Shown in pieces: positions 22,425 to 35,612 of a DNA stretch of 64,000 nucleotides; the stretch's first letter is position 1; every line of letters begins with the position of its first letter. Source of the stretch: Luzula sylvatica (taxonomy: Eukaryota; Streptophyta; Magnoliopsida; Poales; Juncaceae); contig OX326959.1 of the NCBI GenBank assembly GCA_946800325.1, positions 25,923,447 through 25,987,446 of the forward strand. Reading direction: 5' to 3'. Below the pieces are notes generated by a model that worked only from the letters and a program-made list of their open reading frames with translations, did no database searches and was not told where the DNA came from. The position numbers and the translations under genes were made by a program.

Positions 22425-24671
22425 ATGCCCCTCTTCTTCGACCTTGGTCTCCCCTACTCCTCGGGCGGCGCCACCGCCGCCGCCCAACGGAATACTCGTC
22501 TCCGCTCCACCGTGAAGCTTCTAGAACTCGGTTACTCAGGCGCCGCGTACAACGTCTTTCTCCGCTCCGTCTTCTCTGATAAGGATCGATGCACTATTGC
22601 TCCTTTTCCTCTCTCTTCCCTTCTTGCTGCTGCGCCGTCTCTAGGTGCTTCCGCATCGTTTCACCGAAAATTACTGGGATCTGGCGGTGATGCTGGGCCT
22701 GCTTTCAGACAGTTTAGTAGAGTCACCGTCTCTGTCGAGACGGTGAATCAGGCTGGTTCGGTGGGGTCGACGAATGCAGTTCTGAGAGGGTATGATATTG
22801 TCGCCATTAGACCTCTTAGTCAATCCGCCTTTGATCATGCATGCAAGTGCTCTGAGGTGTGCAATTTCGCCTTCAATTTTGGTTTTTTCAATTCGATTTT
22901 CTCTAATTCTTGCTTGTTTTCTTTACAGGTTGATTTGATTTCAATCGATTTCTCTACAAAACTACCATTTCGTTTGAGACACCAGTCAGTCGAGCTCGCA
23001 ATCAAAGTACAATTCTTTCTCGCACAATTTCAAAGCTTGATTTAACACAACAAAACCCTCATTTTAAACAATTCAATTCATTTTCAGAGAGGACTATACT
23101 TTGAAATCACATACTCTCAACTACTTAATGAAAATCCAAACATAAAGCGACAAATGATTTTCGATGCCAAGGTTAGTTTACTTCTCTAATTTCACTTTTT
23201 TCAATTATTAAATTAATTGTAAAAATTAAATCAATTTTCCATTTCGAAACCAGCTATTGGTGGATTGGACGAAAGGGAAAAATATAATCGTTACAAGTAG
23301 TGCATTTAATGCTAATGAAATTAGAGGTCCTAATGATATTTCCAATTTAATCTCGTTTTTGCTTGGTTTCTCCAAACAAAGAGCTAACTCCGCAAGTTCA
23401 GATAATTGCAGGTTCGTACATTTATTACTTTTTCAATGTTTTCTCAAATAATCACTAAAAATAGAATAAAGTTTTCATCTTTTATTTTATATTTTTTAAA
23501 TTTTAGGGCATTATTGGCTAAGGCTTTGAGAAAGAAACATTTTCACAAGGAAACAATTAGAATCGAGAGGATTCCAAAAAATAAGCTGGATTTAGAAAAC
23601 CGGTTTTCGATTGGGGATTGGATAAACTGGGATTCCATTTCCAGTGGCGATGGAGATTTACCGTCCTTGGAAGAGATTTCCAAGATTTCATCTTCAAACC
23701 CTAATGATAACAATTCAAAAGCAATTGATTTTGAATCGATTGTTGAAGAAAAACCCTTTTTTCTTGGCCAGCAAGATAAGAATGAAATTGTTAATTATGA
23801 TTTGATGCAATTAGATGAGAATAAAGATGATTTTTTGTTTAAGAAATGTGAATTTGGAAATGACCAAATTGCCCTTGAATCAAAAGAAAATGTAGAAGAA
23901 ATTAAAATTTTAGAGAGAGAGAATATTATTGAAAATGAGAGTGAAAAAGACCATAATACCCTTGACTCGAATAAAAATTTGGAAGAGAGTAAAATGGATG
24001 AAATAATGGAGAATAATTTAGTAAATTATTCGATAGAGACAGAGGAAGTTAAAGAAATGAAGAATGAAGTGGAGAGAGAAAGAGAGGACGAGATTATTGA
24101 ATTTCGAGATGAGAATTTAGAGAGAGAAGATGCAAAAGAGAATAATTTGTTAATTATGGATGAAAATGTTAATTCTGAAAATAATGAGGGGTTGGCAAAT
24201 AATAATATTTTATCAAATAATTTAATGGATGAAGATTCTAAGTCTAAGAGAAAGGATGAAGCAGTGAGAGATGAGAAAGATAATGAAAATGAAAATAATG
24301 AGGGGGTGATTGGTAAATTTGACAACACGGATAAGCCTTCAATTTCTAATAGTATCATTAATAATAATAATTCATTTTTAGATAATATTTTAACTGATTT
24401 AGGAAATAATAAAGAAGACAGAGAAAGTTCTACCTCGAAACAAGGTATTTCTTTTTTCTTTTTTTTGTTATTATTTAATTTGTTTAGTTTGTTACTATTT
24501 AGGAAATAATAATAATTTGTATCACTTAATTTATATATATTATTATTTAATTTATTTGTAGGTAAAAGAAAGAATAAAAATAAGATGCGTAAAACGGTTC
24601 ATGCATTACCTTTCAAGAAAATTCTCAAGCCTATGCTCTTCAAGAAAAAGCGCCGCAATAAATTACAATGA
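22425..24671 (+). CDS. RPP30: RNase P/MRP protein subunit Rpp30 (plant GAF1-type)
   Basis: Six exons: 22425-22856, 22929-23006, 23088-23171, 23254-23411, 23507-24444, 24562-24671. All introns are GT-AG and frames join exactly to 599 residues. The N-terminal half is the RNase P p30 fold: FFDLGLPYSS at 4-13, GYDIVAIRPLSQSAFDHAC from 122, DLISIDFSTKLPFRL (exon 2), RGLYFEITYS (exon 3), LLVDWTKGKNIIVTS and RGPNDISNL (exon 4), and ALRKKHFHKE at the start of exon 5. Rpp30 binds the RNA of RNase P/MRP and serves tRNA 5' and rRNA processing in nucleus and nucleolus; the Arabidopsis homologue GAF1 is needed for gametophytes. Residues about 300-560 are a Glu/Asp/Asn-rich, probably disordered extension, and exon 6 adds a Lys/Arg-rich tail with KKKRR. 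The C-terminal part is much less certain functionally than the p30 domain. Confidence 0.93.
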
Positions 24672-26072
24672 GGTCCATCTTTTTATTTCATTTTTCTTTC
24701 TAGTCCTCGGAAAATTTTGTAGGAGATAAATTTAATCGAATTGTTAGGTAAAGACTGTAAATAAGTTTATTTATTTGCTAAATTTTGTTATCTTACTATT
24801 TATTTGCTATATTTTGGGCCTTAATCTTGATTGGGCCAATTAATAACCTATCTTTTAACGGCTACCAATAAATCGAACAATAGTAAATGTGTAAAACTTA
24901 GTTTTAACAAAAAAAATTATAAACGAAACGTGTTAATATAAAATATTAAAACTCCAAATATGAACAAGTCGATGAGTTGGAAAAAAAGAATGTCACTATA
25001 TTAATCATTACATAACACTAAGTTAATAATTACACTGATGTGTCAAGAGACATGTAGCAATATATCTCTTCACATCATTTCAATTGTCTTATTTGAGAAG
25101 AATGTTTAATTATGATTCAAACTTATTAGCTTTTGTGGTAAATTAACATTGCAATCTCGTGCCAAAAATAAGTTGGTCTCAATTATTGCCAAAGAAATAA
25201 ATTCATGAACATGACAATAATTGAAGATCCACTTATTATTATTATAGTGGTGTGACTATTTTTTGGCCTATTGACCTGTTAGGATAAAAAGCATTCATGC
25301 TCTTCTCATACATGCTTTTTTATCATAATATTATTTCAAATCTTTCCACTCAATCCATTTATTTTACTTCTTACTCACAATCTATTTTTGCTGAATATTA
25401 TTAATTAGTAATTACTAAACAAACCATATATATATTTGTCTTATAATTCTCATTGGATTTGAGAGAGTGAAAAAAAGATTTTCTTTCTTTTGCTTGGTGG
25501 GCGTTGACATTATCTTGTCTGGTACTAAATCAAATACCACCAACTATATAAATATTTATTAACAAATTTTCAAAGGGAAGAAAAACAAGATGAACAAGTT
25601 GGTTAGAAACTTTTAATGTGTAGGCATGTCAAATGATATGCAAAGTGGGTCCCACTCTCCATAGAGACCATGTTTGTGCACAGGAGATTACTGCGATCTG
25701 ATTGGCTAGAATCATGATGTGTATCATGTCGACCAATCACGTGATGAAACACCACTCTTCGTGGCCAATGAGAGTGCGAGAAATAATATGGTTAACTCTA
25801 TGCGTGTGTACCATATTCACTATTGTATATATCTTTCTATTTATCTTTCACTCACTATTCTTATCTTTTTAAATTCTTTGTGTGATGTTTCAATGGAGGA
25901 AATCATGAACTCCACATTCCCCAAATCTTAGAATTTGTGAAATTGCCCATACTCATGTTGGAAAATGAGAGCTTGTGAATTGTGTACAGAATGTTTATTT
26001 GAAACAAAGTTCCACTAGGAAACATATTCATAACATGTGTACTGTTTTTTTATACTTTTAGTTGGCTAGGCA

Positions 26073-26365
26073 TAATTTCAGGTGTACCCTTACAAGTTAA
26101 AAAAACCTCAAAAATATCAGATATACCCTTCTAACGCGTCAAATATCATTGGCACTCCTTTAAAAGATAAAAACTACTATCAATAGTCTTCCTCACCAAA
26201 CGTTACAAAATAAAAAGAACTACCTTTTTTTCCATTTATGTATTCATGTAAAACTAAAACTGGTAATAATGCAAGGGCGGTTTTGAATTTTTGAAACAAA
26301 TATGTAAAGTAGTTTATAGGGGTATTCATGATATTTCGGATTTTATAGGGTTATACCCGAAATTG
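26073..26365. mobile_element. MITE-like inverted-repeat element
   Basis: The left end AATTTCAGGTGTACCCTTA and the inverted right end (TATAGGGTTATACCCGAAATT) pair imperfectly, and pairing continues inward (ATATCAGATATACCC against GGGTATTCATGATAT). About 290 bp, no coding potential. The superfamily is not determined. Confidence 0.45.
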
Positions 26366-27922
26366 CCGGAGTATACATGAGATTGCGCCATTTATTTATG
26401 AAGACATGCAAATTATAGAAAAAATAAAGCTTGGGAGAAATATTTGAAGTTATCATGTAATAATAACATGGTGGAAGATACACTACAACATCACATAAAA
26501 TCATGCATGATGTTAATTATGCATATATTTCTATAAATCTCTGGTGAAGGGATTGCAATATTGGAATTTTGAAATCCATGCTTTTTTAAGAAGAACTATG
26601 TAAGATTAAAGGAGCCTCAAAATGAGAGAGAAGTAGCCAATGATTCATGAAAAGTATCATGTCATTTCATGCTAGGTCTTTTTCCTAATTGTCTTGACTA
26701 CTTTAATATTCTACACAATGGGTCGCGAGAGGTTGTGGGTTGAGTGTGAGGCACAAAAAATCATATGTTGTGAGTTCGATCTTCATTGTCATAAAAAAAG
26801 AAAAATTAGGTATCAGTAACGAAAACGGTCGCTTGTCGAATACCATTCAAAAAAAAGTATTCATCACAAAAGTATGAAACAAATTTGGTCATATCATTCA
26901 TTAATCTCTAGTTAATTAGTATCCTTCATTGGATTCAATTGTAAGGGGAAGGGGTATGTATGTATGTGAGTGCTATGTTTAGTGGGCATCTATCTTTGGT
27001 GTAGTCAAAATGCTAGTTGAGTATTTTAGGATTCCTACTTAATTTTAGGCTTATGGAGTGTGTTTTTTTTCATCTCCGTTACAAGGTATCCAAAACACAA
27101 AGGACACCTGATCAATTTTTCATACAAATGGAGAGGATTCATCCAATTTTTTGGATGTTTTCTGTCCTTTCCTATTTTCTTGGCATTGTAATTTAGAAGA
27201 AGTACTAAACATAAAAAACCATTTAGGCATTATAAACTTTTTTATCAGGTCCGGAATATTTGTTGATTTTCTGACCGAATCACAAGATTATATATTCTCA
27301 AACATAATATATTAAGTAATATATCATTTTTAAATGTAATATTCACTATCATATAAAAAGGTAAATAATATAAGGAAAAATATACTGTCTCTTCTAAATC
27401 CCCCTACATAAATGATGGGTTAACAATTAATGGTAAACTAAACAAATAAAATAACGAGTGGAATTGAAATCTTTTATATGCGGAATCAAGTTCATTTATT
27501 TATTTAGCATATATTCATTTAACATTTACTCATTTAATACATATTAATATTTTTGTTTTATGAATTCGTTGTAACAATAATTATAGTTCAGTACTAATGA
27601 AACATTGAATTCCGATATTGAAGAATTGAATATGAAGAAACGGCTCTCAAGTGATATAAGATATGCTAGATGAAGGTCACTCACTAGAAGGTGACTTAGC
27701 CGCCCAACGGGTCATCAACGAGACTATACTATATCTCGAGAGGAGAATGAAACTTCTTGCGAGTTGATACTAGATGAAGTTCAAATAAATTATACCGGAT
27801 TCATTTATTTATTTACCACGTATTAATTTAACATTATATTTAATATTAAGTGATAAAATTTCACCTTATCAATTAGTTAGGTATCGTAAATGGGCTTCAT
27901 ATCACCGCTTATAATATAAAAT

Positions 27923-28133
27923 GGGTAAATACATGGTGCTCCCACAAACACTCATAAGATTCCTTGATGCGTCAATCGAAAAAGTTTTATTAAATTGATT
28001 AGACTTCTTAATTGAATCAATCCAATTAAAATTAATTTTATTACTAATCAATCTAATTAATCCTTACTAACTCTCATCGATTGACGGATCAACACACATT
28101 TAGAGACGTTGGTGGGGTGCCATATTTAAACCC
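27923..28133. mobile_element. hairpin MITE, GATGCGTCAATCGA family, copy 1
   Basis: The inverted halves carry TTGATGCGTCAATCGA on the left and TCGATTGACGGATCAA on the right, with GGGTAAAT.../...TTTAAACCC ends. The same family occurs at 46864-47073. Confidence 0.6.
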
Positions 28134-29012
28134 ATATAAAATATAGACATTAAACTGTCAACTATATGATTCCAAAACATAGTGATCTTAAATTAAGTAA
28201 ATAAATAGCATGCCTTTTGGCTTCCTTGAGGGTTATAGAACAAAGTACAAATTATAAAAACCCCTACAAAGGGGAGATCTCATAATGACTACCCTAAACC
28301 TTTCTCTTCAAGAGTCTCCAAAGGACATGACTGGAAAAAACTTGGTGGTATATTAGTTTCTCCATTACTTTCGTAACTGGATGGATAATTCTCATTTTAT
28401 CATGAAAGAACTTCTTCATTTGTTACTAAAATGGAGAACAATGATTGTGCCTTGAAAGAGCATCAGCAAAAAATATTGTTATTAGAGAGGTGTTTTTGAA
28501 GTTTCAAGGATATATACTACTTATTAATAGTCCTTCATTAGCTTCATAATAAAGTTGTATGCTCGTATTTCTCTTTTGTATTTAAAAAAAAAAAGTAGAT
28601 ATTTATTTGTAGATTTTGCCCATCATTGCAAATATCGGTTTTCGACGCCGATAAATCGGCACCTAAATCGCAGTCAAACTACTCGATCATGTCTTGTGAA
28701 TTGTAAAAAATGACGTGTCCGATTTTATCGAACTATTACTTAACCAATTAATCAAGGAGTAAATATACACGTCATAACATAACATGATATGCTTATTTGA
28801 TTTTGTATTTTCTTAATGTGGTGTAATTTGATTGAACCAAATTTGAGATTTCATATATGTGTATGCCAACTCACTATTCTTCCGTAAATATTGTTACTTT
28901 TAATTAAGTTTAAACTAAGAAGTCTACTATGGTTGTTAATGTTACAATTGGTACCATTTCAATAGTCAACTTTTTTGAGGCGTTCTATCATGCCCCTAGA
29001 TTTCACCACAAC

Positions 29013-29263
29013 TTTGGTGATGCCATCATTAATTGAAAATTGGGTGAAATTTATCCTCAATTTGCATCCAATTCTTCTCCAATTAAACTCTCTTTTAATT
29101 AATTTATAATTAATTATCTTATAATTAAACTAATGAATGATTTAATGAATTAAATTTCAATTAAAATTATCAAATTTTTGATTCAAAATTAATTGAAGGG
29201 GAGTTGGGGTGTAAAGTGGAGACATTTTTCACCCGCATTTCAATTGGGGATGACATCAACAAA
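29013..29263. mobile_element. hairpin MITE upstream of CCT gene
   Basis: The left end TTTGGTGATGCCATCATTAA and the inverted right end (TTTGTTGATGTCATCCCCAA read on the other strand) form long imperfect inverted repeats, continuing through GGGTGAAA and CTCCAATTAA blocks; AT-rich centre. Lies about 350 bp before the CCT start codon, so it may affect that promoter. Confidence 0.55.
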
Positions 29264-29572
29264 TGTTGGGTGAAACGAGGGGAAGAGTATAATATTCCAA
29301 CTTTTTTTGTGATATCAATACATCATCAGCCACGTCATAATCAACTAACAAAATACTCCAACGTCTTCCAAATTCTCACCAACACATTGCTCTACATATT
29401 AAATGTGAACCATTACTCGAATCAAATACTAATTATGTTATTTTCAAACCAAAGTTATTAATGAAAAATGAACCTAGTTTATGCAATGCTCTGCTTCCAA
29501 ATTTACCTTCTGCAATGCCCATAAAAGACGCCCCCCTTCCTTCTCCTTCCTCTGATTCGAAATTCACAATTT

Positions 29573-29603
29573 CTCTCTGTTATTTCTCTCTCTCTCTCTC
29601 TCT
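29573..29603 (+). repeat. CT-rich microsatellite in the CCT gene leader
   Basis: A (CT)n tract ends six bases before the ATG. CT-rich leaders are common in plant core promoters and 5'UTRs. Confidence 0.7.
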
Positions 29604-29608
29604 AGATA

Positions 29609-30791
29609 ATGTACCGTACATCTTCCTCGTCTTCGTGCTCGTATGGAGATAACCAAGAAGGACCCTTCAATCATCCTTCTCTATTCATTTCCTCCAATCA
29701 AACAGTACCAATCAACAATGGCCATTTCCCTTCCACTTACATCAACCCTTCTCAAACTTCTTACTCTTCGTCCTTTCCGCCGAGTTCGTACGATAATTAT
29801 CTCCATAGGAGCAATAGCTCGCAATCTCTCCCCGTTAATAACTACATGCAGGAATTTGTACCCAAATCCTCTGTTTTCTCTACGTCCTCGCCTTCGTCCT
29901 CGCCCTGTTGCGATTTCCTCGATTTCTACTCTGCCGGCCCCATGAGTGTGAGACGCGTTTTCAGCACAGGAGATCTTCAGGTTTGAAATAATCTTATGTG
30001 TAAAATTTTCATGATTGCATTGTGATGCTAATTACAATTTGATTATGTTTCGAATTAATAGGGGATGAATGGACCGCAAAGCCCGGTGGAGAATTCTAAT
30101 AACCAGGAAATATGCGGTCCCGGTACCGGTAAGGTGGTACGGTACACTGCAGAGGAGAGGAAGGAAAGAATTGAGAAGTATAGGAGCAAGAGAAATCATA
30201 GAAACTTCCAAAAAAAGATCACTGTAATAATTTACAATTACATAATATTATTATATAGTTTTATATCATACATGTTAATATGTTATATTTCAAATTTTGG
30301 TCTTACAAAAAAAAGTATCTGAAAGTCTCAAAATATTGTAAACGTTACATCATAAGAATCTCATTATGCATCTTGTTGGCCACTTTATTCTCTAGTTCAA
30401 TTAAAAATTATAACAAAATATCATTTTTAATAATTAGTATGATTATAAAAATAACAAAATTTTGATAAATCTAATTGTGTTTATTTTTTTCATTTAGTAT
30501 GCATGCAGAAAGACACTCGCGGATAGTAGGCCACGCGTCAAAGGCCGATTTGCCAGAAACGGCGAGATAGAAGTCGAGGCCGAGTCTGAAATATCAGGGA
30601 CCAATAACGAATCTTTCAACTACAACAATGGCTTCAACAATTACAATATTTCTAATGGAATTACAAGTAAGAACCATGAAGAATGGTGGAGACAAATAGA
30701 AGAGACTCTCGAAGTCGAGGACGAAGAAGGACAGACCTCTATTTACGACGAGCAAATGTGGGCATTATTATCCATGAATTTACTTTCCTAG
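29609..30791 (+). CDS. CCT-domain protein (CMF type, CONSTANS-like without B-box)
   Basis: Three exons, 29609-29980, 30062-30223 and 30498-30791, join in frame to 275 residues with GT-AG introns. The N-terminus is Ser/Tyr/Asn-rich with no B-box zinc finger. The CCT motif spans residues about 155-199: EERKERIEKYRSKRNHRNFQ, KKIT, then YACRKTLADSRPRVKGRFAR. It is split by intron 2 between KKIT and YACRK, a position I recall from other genes of this group. The C-terminus is acidic (EVEDEEGQ) and ends MWALLSMNLLS. CCT domains act in nuclear import and in binding DNA with NF-Y partners. Members influence flowering time, sugar responses or chloroplast genes, but the exact role here cannot be read from sequence. 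The start follows a CT-repeat leader. Confidence 0.9.
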
Positions 30792-32236
30792 AATCTAGTC
30801 TAGTAATAATAAGACATCAAGTATTAATTAAAAGATTCATTTAATCATGAATCTTGTTACGGTTTTAGTGAAGTAATTTTAGGGGGAAACAAAACATTTT
30901 CGTTTCTTTTTGCTTTGTCTTTTGGGTTCAACCAATGAGATTTGTAGCAAAGAGACAGGAGCTAAGAATGGTGGATTAGTGGGGGGGTTTGAATTTGATA
31001 GTGGAGGGCAAGAGAGAAAGAGGAGCCGTGGATTAATGTCTCTCTCTCTCTTTCTTTCTTCTTAGTTGCTTCGTTTAAGTGCTGATTTGGAAAATCTCTC
31101 ATGTTTCCATTGGCTTAGTTTTTTTTGCTTCTTTTTCTTAATTTAGTCTTCCTTAAATTCTAATATATATAATTTCATATTAGAGTGGACATGTCTGTGT
31201 TATCTTTTTCTAACACATTGCAACACAAGAATGGTGATATTAACATGAATAGAATTGTTGTTAACAAATCCAATCTTCTTGTTAGAAAATTCGACTCAAT
31301 TAAACAATAGAATGAGTCTATTTATAAAGACTTGATGTTTGTACAATAATAGCTTCGATCTAAGTCGATCGAAAATTGTGTGGCCTCTGCGAGATACTGA
31401 AGTGTAATGATAGATCGATTTCGATCTAAGTTGATCATCCACATCCCTTCTCAACAAAATTATACATTGAGCCTATTTGTCTAAAAGCATACATTAATGA
31501 GTAGTGATGTATACTATCCTAGATCTCACTCCAACACCTCTTGATGACATGATAATATTTTTAAATCTTAATTATATATCATAATTTATGATTTAACACT
31601 ATTTTATTTTATGGTTTGATATTTCATGAAAATGTTAAATCATAAATAAGATGTTAATTTTTAATGTGTTAAAGTTTAGTCACGTCGTCAAATCTTGTAG
31701 GAGAGAATTTGGGGATATGTCCAACATTTTCCTAAATAAATAATATGTGATACAAAATTTATAGTCGGTGTCCTCGTGCCCATAAAGTGAAGTGGATGGG
31801 TATTCTATACCACGGTCTAAGAACAATTCTATTAAAGACCCCGGACGAGGATCATTGTTTTCTCGAGATTTCTGAATCAGTATTATATAGTTAGTTAGTA
31901 CCATAATTAATGTATTATATATATAATTAAATTGAGATTTTTGTATATGGTTTAGGTATTATTTTTTGTTTTTGTTATATAATGAAATTGAGATTTCTGC
32001 CACTGGCACTACTTTCTCCTACTCGGAATATTGGCAACGTTAGAAAAAAATAATGTTTCTGATGCTGGTTTTTTCCAATTATGCGAAAGACTTACTGTCG
32101 TGGCTCCATGGCGCGACATAAAGGAAACCCGTGAGTCGTGACGAGTGATTTACTAAAGAAAATATAATTTTTATCATTAGTATAGTGTAATTCTAAATTT
32201 AGAATGTATATGAATGGAACTTTAAAATTATCTATA
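30792..32236. other. intergenic downstream of the CCT gene
   Basis: No gene. Contains TCTCTCTCTTTCTTTCTTC (31041-31061). The end, 32090-32200 (GTGGCTCCATGGCGCGACA ... TATAGTGTAATTCTAA), matches 34350-34450, so it belongs to a dispersed or duplicated segment into which Helitron F inserted. Confidence 0.45.
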
Positions 32237-33662
32237 CTAGGAGAATACTCGCATTACGTGGTGAAAACTTTATTTATGTTTTACATTATAATAAAAAATA
32301 CACATTTGTATGATAATATCGATAATATTATTCGAACTCATTTATCTATGATATTCATATGTTTTACAATTATTTTACATTATGATAACAAAAAGTCTCA
32401 TTTTTTCAATCAAATAATAACACTTATATTAGTATCATTATATAATAATATACGAGATCACAATTTTTCGAATAAACATAACAAAAAATAGTATATCATT
32501 GTTCACAATATTACATACAATATCAAATATAAAAATAATAAATCATACGTCATATGTAGTAACACATCAATAATTATATAGTTCTAATATTATTTTTCTT
32601 GATTCAAAATGCAATAAAAATTATAAATAATGTCAAATTTAATAATGAAAGTAATTTAATAAATAATATCAAAATTTGATTTAAAATAAAAATAAATAAA
32701 AATTATTTTATATCATTTTTTTTTTTTAAAATTAGCATTTTTTAAAATAACCATATTATTTGATAGGTGATTATAAGTTTAAGAAATTATTTAGATGGAT
32801 AAACTATTTTTTTAATTATATTAGTTTTTAAAAAATTTAATAAGAAATTTGTTTGACTAAAAACACAAATATAATTTACTTAGTATTATATGAGATTCTT
32901 ATGGTTATGACTTTTTTAAAATAAATAGTAATACTTAAAATTCTAGTATGAAAAAATAAAATACTTAAAATTCTATAATGTAAATATGCATTTTTTGCAT
33001 TGTATTTTCTTACATAATATTTTTACAAATTCAAATTATGAAAAAACGGTATGTATGAACTATGCAAATATGGATGTCAAAATAAAGAGAAGATTAAAAT
33101 GAATTTATTTGATGGATTTTAAAAATTAAATTTCTAGAAAATAATACTAATATATGTTGTATGTTTTATAGTATTACATATAAAATTATTAGTATTTCAT
33201 ATAAAAATTTCCATATTCTATTGCATTCAAATTTGATCATGTAACCTTATGTGAAATGATAAATAATTGAATGAATTTAGTCTCATGTGAACATAACCAA
33301 TAATAATAGTCTACGCCATCAATGTAGAATGATGTGGCTTTTCAAGGATGCTTAAAACATGGTGTAAAATAATGACACATAGATGACTATACAAAATTTG
33401 ATCTTCAAAAAATCGAACAAAAAATCAATGGTTTAGATAAAACAACATCACTACATCTAACGGTTAAAATTAATACTACAAATGATTACAAATGGTCATA
33501 CAAAAATACATGTCTTAAATAATCAGAAATAATATTAATGTATGAGATGAATCCACATCACAAATCTAATGGTCAATAATCATGAATAACGATGTGGCTT
33601 CATTAAGAGTCACAAACATATGTGCAAAATAAGGGGCGGATAAAAAAAAATTTGTGAAGAGA
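32237..33662 (-). mobile_element. Helitron (family H2), copy F
   Basis: Minus-strand 3' end: GCGAGTATTCTC then CTAG (32237-32240) with T as next base. The interior matches copy E inverted: CTTTTCAAGGATGCTTAAAACATG (33340) corresponds to 5535-5555, and the GCAAAATAAGGGGCGG block (33623) to the 5' region of copy D. The hairpin is weak (GCATTACGTGGTG), suggesting age. The 5' end is approximate. No coding sequence. Confidence 0.7.
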
Positions 33663-35379
33663 ATCATAGACCACAAATCGTCATTATTATATGTTTCATT
33701 TTTTATATTGAAGCCGTCGGGACTCGAACCCACAACCTCTACAACACGAGGATATGTTATTTTCTTATAAACTTCTCTTTCATTATTCAATTTCATATAT
33801 GAAATTCCATTCCGTTAAATAATTTATAACTCGTCATATAATTAATTAGGGCTAAAAAATCTCTTGATGTCAAAATAATATAATTGCAGATTATGTTTTT
33901 GCAATATTTTATTTGTAGAGTTTTGGTTTTCAAATTTCAAATTTCAAATTCGTGTGTTCTGTGTAATTTAATTAATCATGACAAAATCACTTGATGTCAT
34001 TTCTTTGGCATGATTAACCAATTCAGTGATTGAAATTTGCATGATTAGTGTAAGTTAGTTTGTTAATATATATATACACGAATGATACAAGAATCTAATT
34101 AGTATATTTCAATTAAATGTTTGACACTGAAATAAATCTAAAATGTTCAAAAGTTACAAGATATAGGAGGAAATCAATAAGGAGAAATATTATTTTACTA
34201 GAGATTGTTTAGAAGAAAGGGTTTGTTAATGAGCCACCTAAATCTACCGTCTTTACTCCCTAGCAATTATGACCAAGAAATTCGTCATTTCCGCATCATC
34301 CATCTCCTATTTCGAAAATAGAGCGTTTCCAATTTCGAAAATGTGAAAACTTGGACAGTTGCGGCTCCATGGCGCGAAACAACGGAAAAATCTCGACCAG
34401 TTATTTACTAAAATATATATGATTTTATCATTATTATAGTGTGATTCTAAGATTTATAATTGTCTGATTTTGTATATGAAATAGAAATTTATAATTATGT
34501 ATTCTTATCTCTTATAAACTTCCCTTTTGTTATTCAATTTCCTATACGAAATAGTTATATTGCATAATTATTATTTGTCATATAATTAATTAAGGTTTAG
34601 GGTTAATAGCAACAAAATTGCGGATTATATATTTTTTATGTAAGAGTGTCAACTAGAACCTTACTTTGGGCTTGGCTATAGAAATATAGAAATAAAAATG
34701 TTTTTATAATGAAATAAAATTAATTAAGAGTGCGGCTAAGAACATTCTTTGTCGGCTCGAATTATAGGTTCATCATTATGTACCTATACTTCACTTTCTC
34801 AATTTCACATTGTTTTATTTGGTCTAACATATATGTGTGCTTGTCTAATTTAGTGTTATAGCATCCACTTTGGAAAATTGTATGTGAATCATATGGAAAA
34901 GAGTTTTCAAGTTTTTTAAAAATATATATATATAAAAAGTTACTATACATCTATGTCAACTTGTCAATGTAAAAAAAAAATACAATTATTTGTATCAATG
35001 GATTGTTGGTGCTTTATCACAACTAATGATGAGAAATTATAGCATTGTATGTGGTGCTAAAAAGGGTTCGATTCATTGTATTAACATACTAAACCTATAC
35101 ATGTTCCAACATTGTTAAACTCATCTTATATATTTAACATAATAAGCAAAGGAAACAGAGACATGGAATTTTGCTATGAGCAACAAAAGCCACTCAACAT
35201 TGACTAGGTAAACAAAATATTGAAACAAGGGGTACACTCAAATGCAATCTTTAATATCACAAAAATATTCGTATTTATGATATTAATAGAAACTTAATAG
35301 CATCGCTATATCGCTATATCGCAAATAGCAAAAATTATATCTAAAATGCAATATCGCATTCTATTAAGAGGACATATAT
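33663..35379. repeat. intergenic, duplicated dispersed repeat
   Basis: Segments 33770-33870 and 34515-34610 share TTATAAACTTC.CTTTTGTTATTCAATTTC and TCATATAATTAATTA. Segment 33895-34235 (GCATGATTAACCAATT, TAGTTTGTTAATATATAT) recurs at 60065-60235 plus 60540-60650 and, more diverged, at 61310-61500. A tRNA-like B-box GGTTCGAGTCCC lies on the minus strand near 33720. No gene. Confidence 0.5.
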
Positions 35380-35612
35380 GATGCCCTCGAAATTCAACAA
35401 AACACCCTCAATATCCTAATTAACACACTTCATTAACATGGTAATCAACACATGTCGCATGAGTAATTAATATGTGCCTATATAAATTAACAATTTCTAA
35501 TTAACATTAAAAATATAAATTATGTGTTCCTTATAAATTATCATATTAATTAAGTTTGTTAATTATGTTATTTGAGGGTGTTGTGTACTTGTGTTGAAAT
35601 CCGGAGGCAAAA
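35380..35612. mobile_element. hairpin MITE
   Basis: The left end ATGCCCTCGAAATTCAACAA and the inverted right end (GCCTCCGGATTTCAACACAAG on the other strand) pair, followed by ACACCCTCAA against TTGAGGGTGT and an AT-rich palindromic centre with TTAATTAA words. Confidence 0.55.

Larger units (their letters stand above)
24672..29608. other. long intergenic region between Rpp30 and CCT genes
   Basis: About 4.9 kb with no credible gene. It contains three hairpin-type MITEs (listed separately), words such as GAGTTCGATCTTCAT (26768) that recall plant repeats, and AT-rich filler. A frame at 25719-25931 has no recognisable features. CT repeats at 29573-29603 lie in the presumed 5'UTR of the CCT gene. 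Confidence 0.5.

Noticed and set aside
24026..24358. Ser/Leu-rich 110-codon frame antisense to Rpp30 exon 5
   Set aside because: It is the complement of the biased Glu/Asn-rich coding sequence and lacks independent support.
33700..33760. Minus-strand GGTTCGAGTCCC resembling a tRNA T arm
   Set aside because: No acceptor, anticodon or D arm could be fitted; at most a SINE or tRNA relic.
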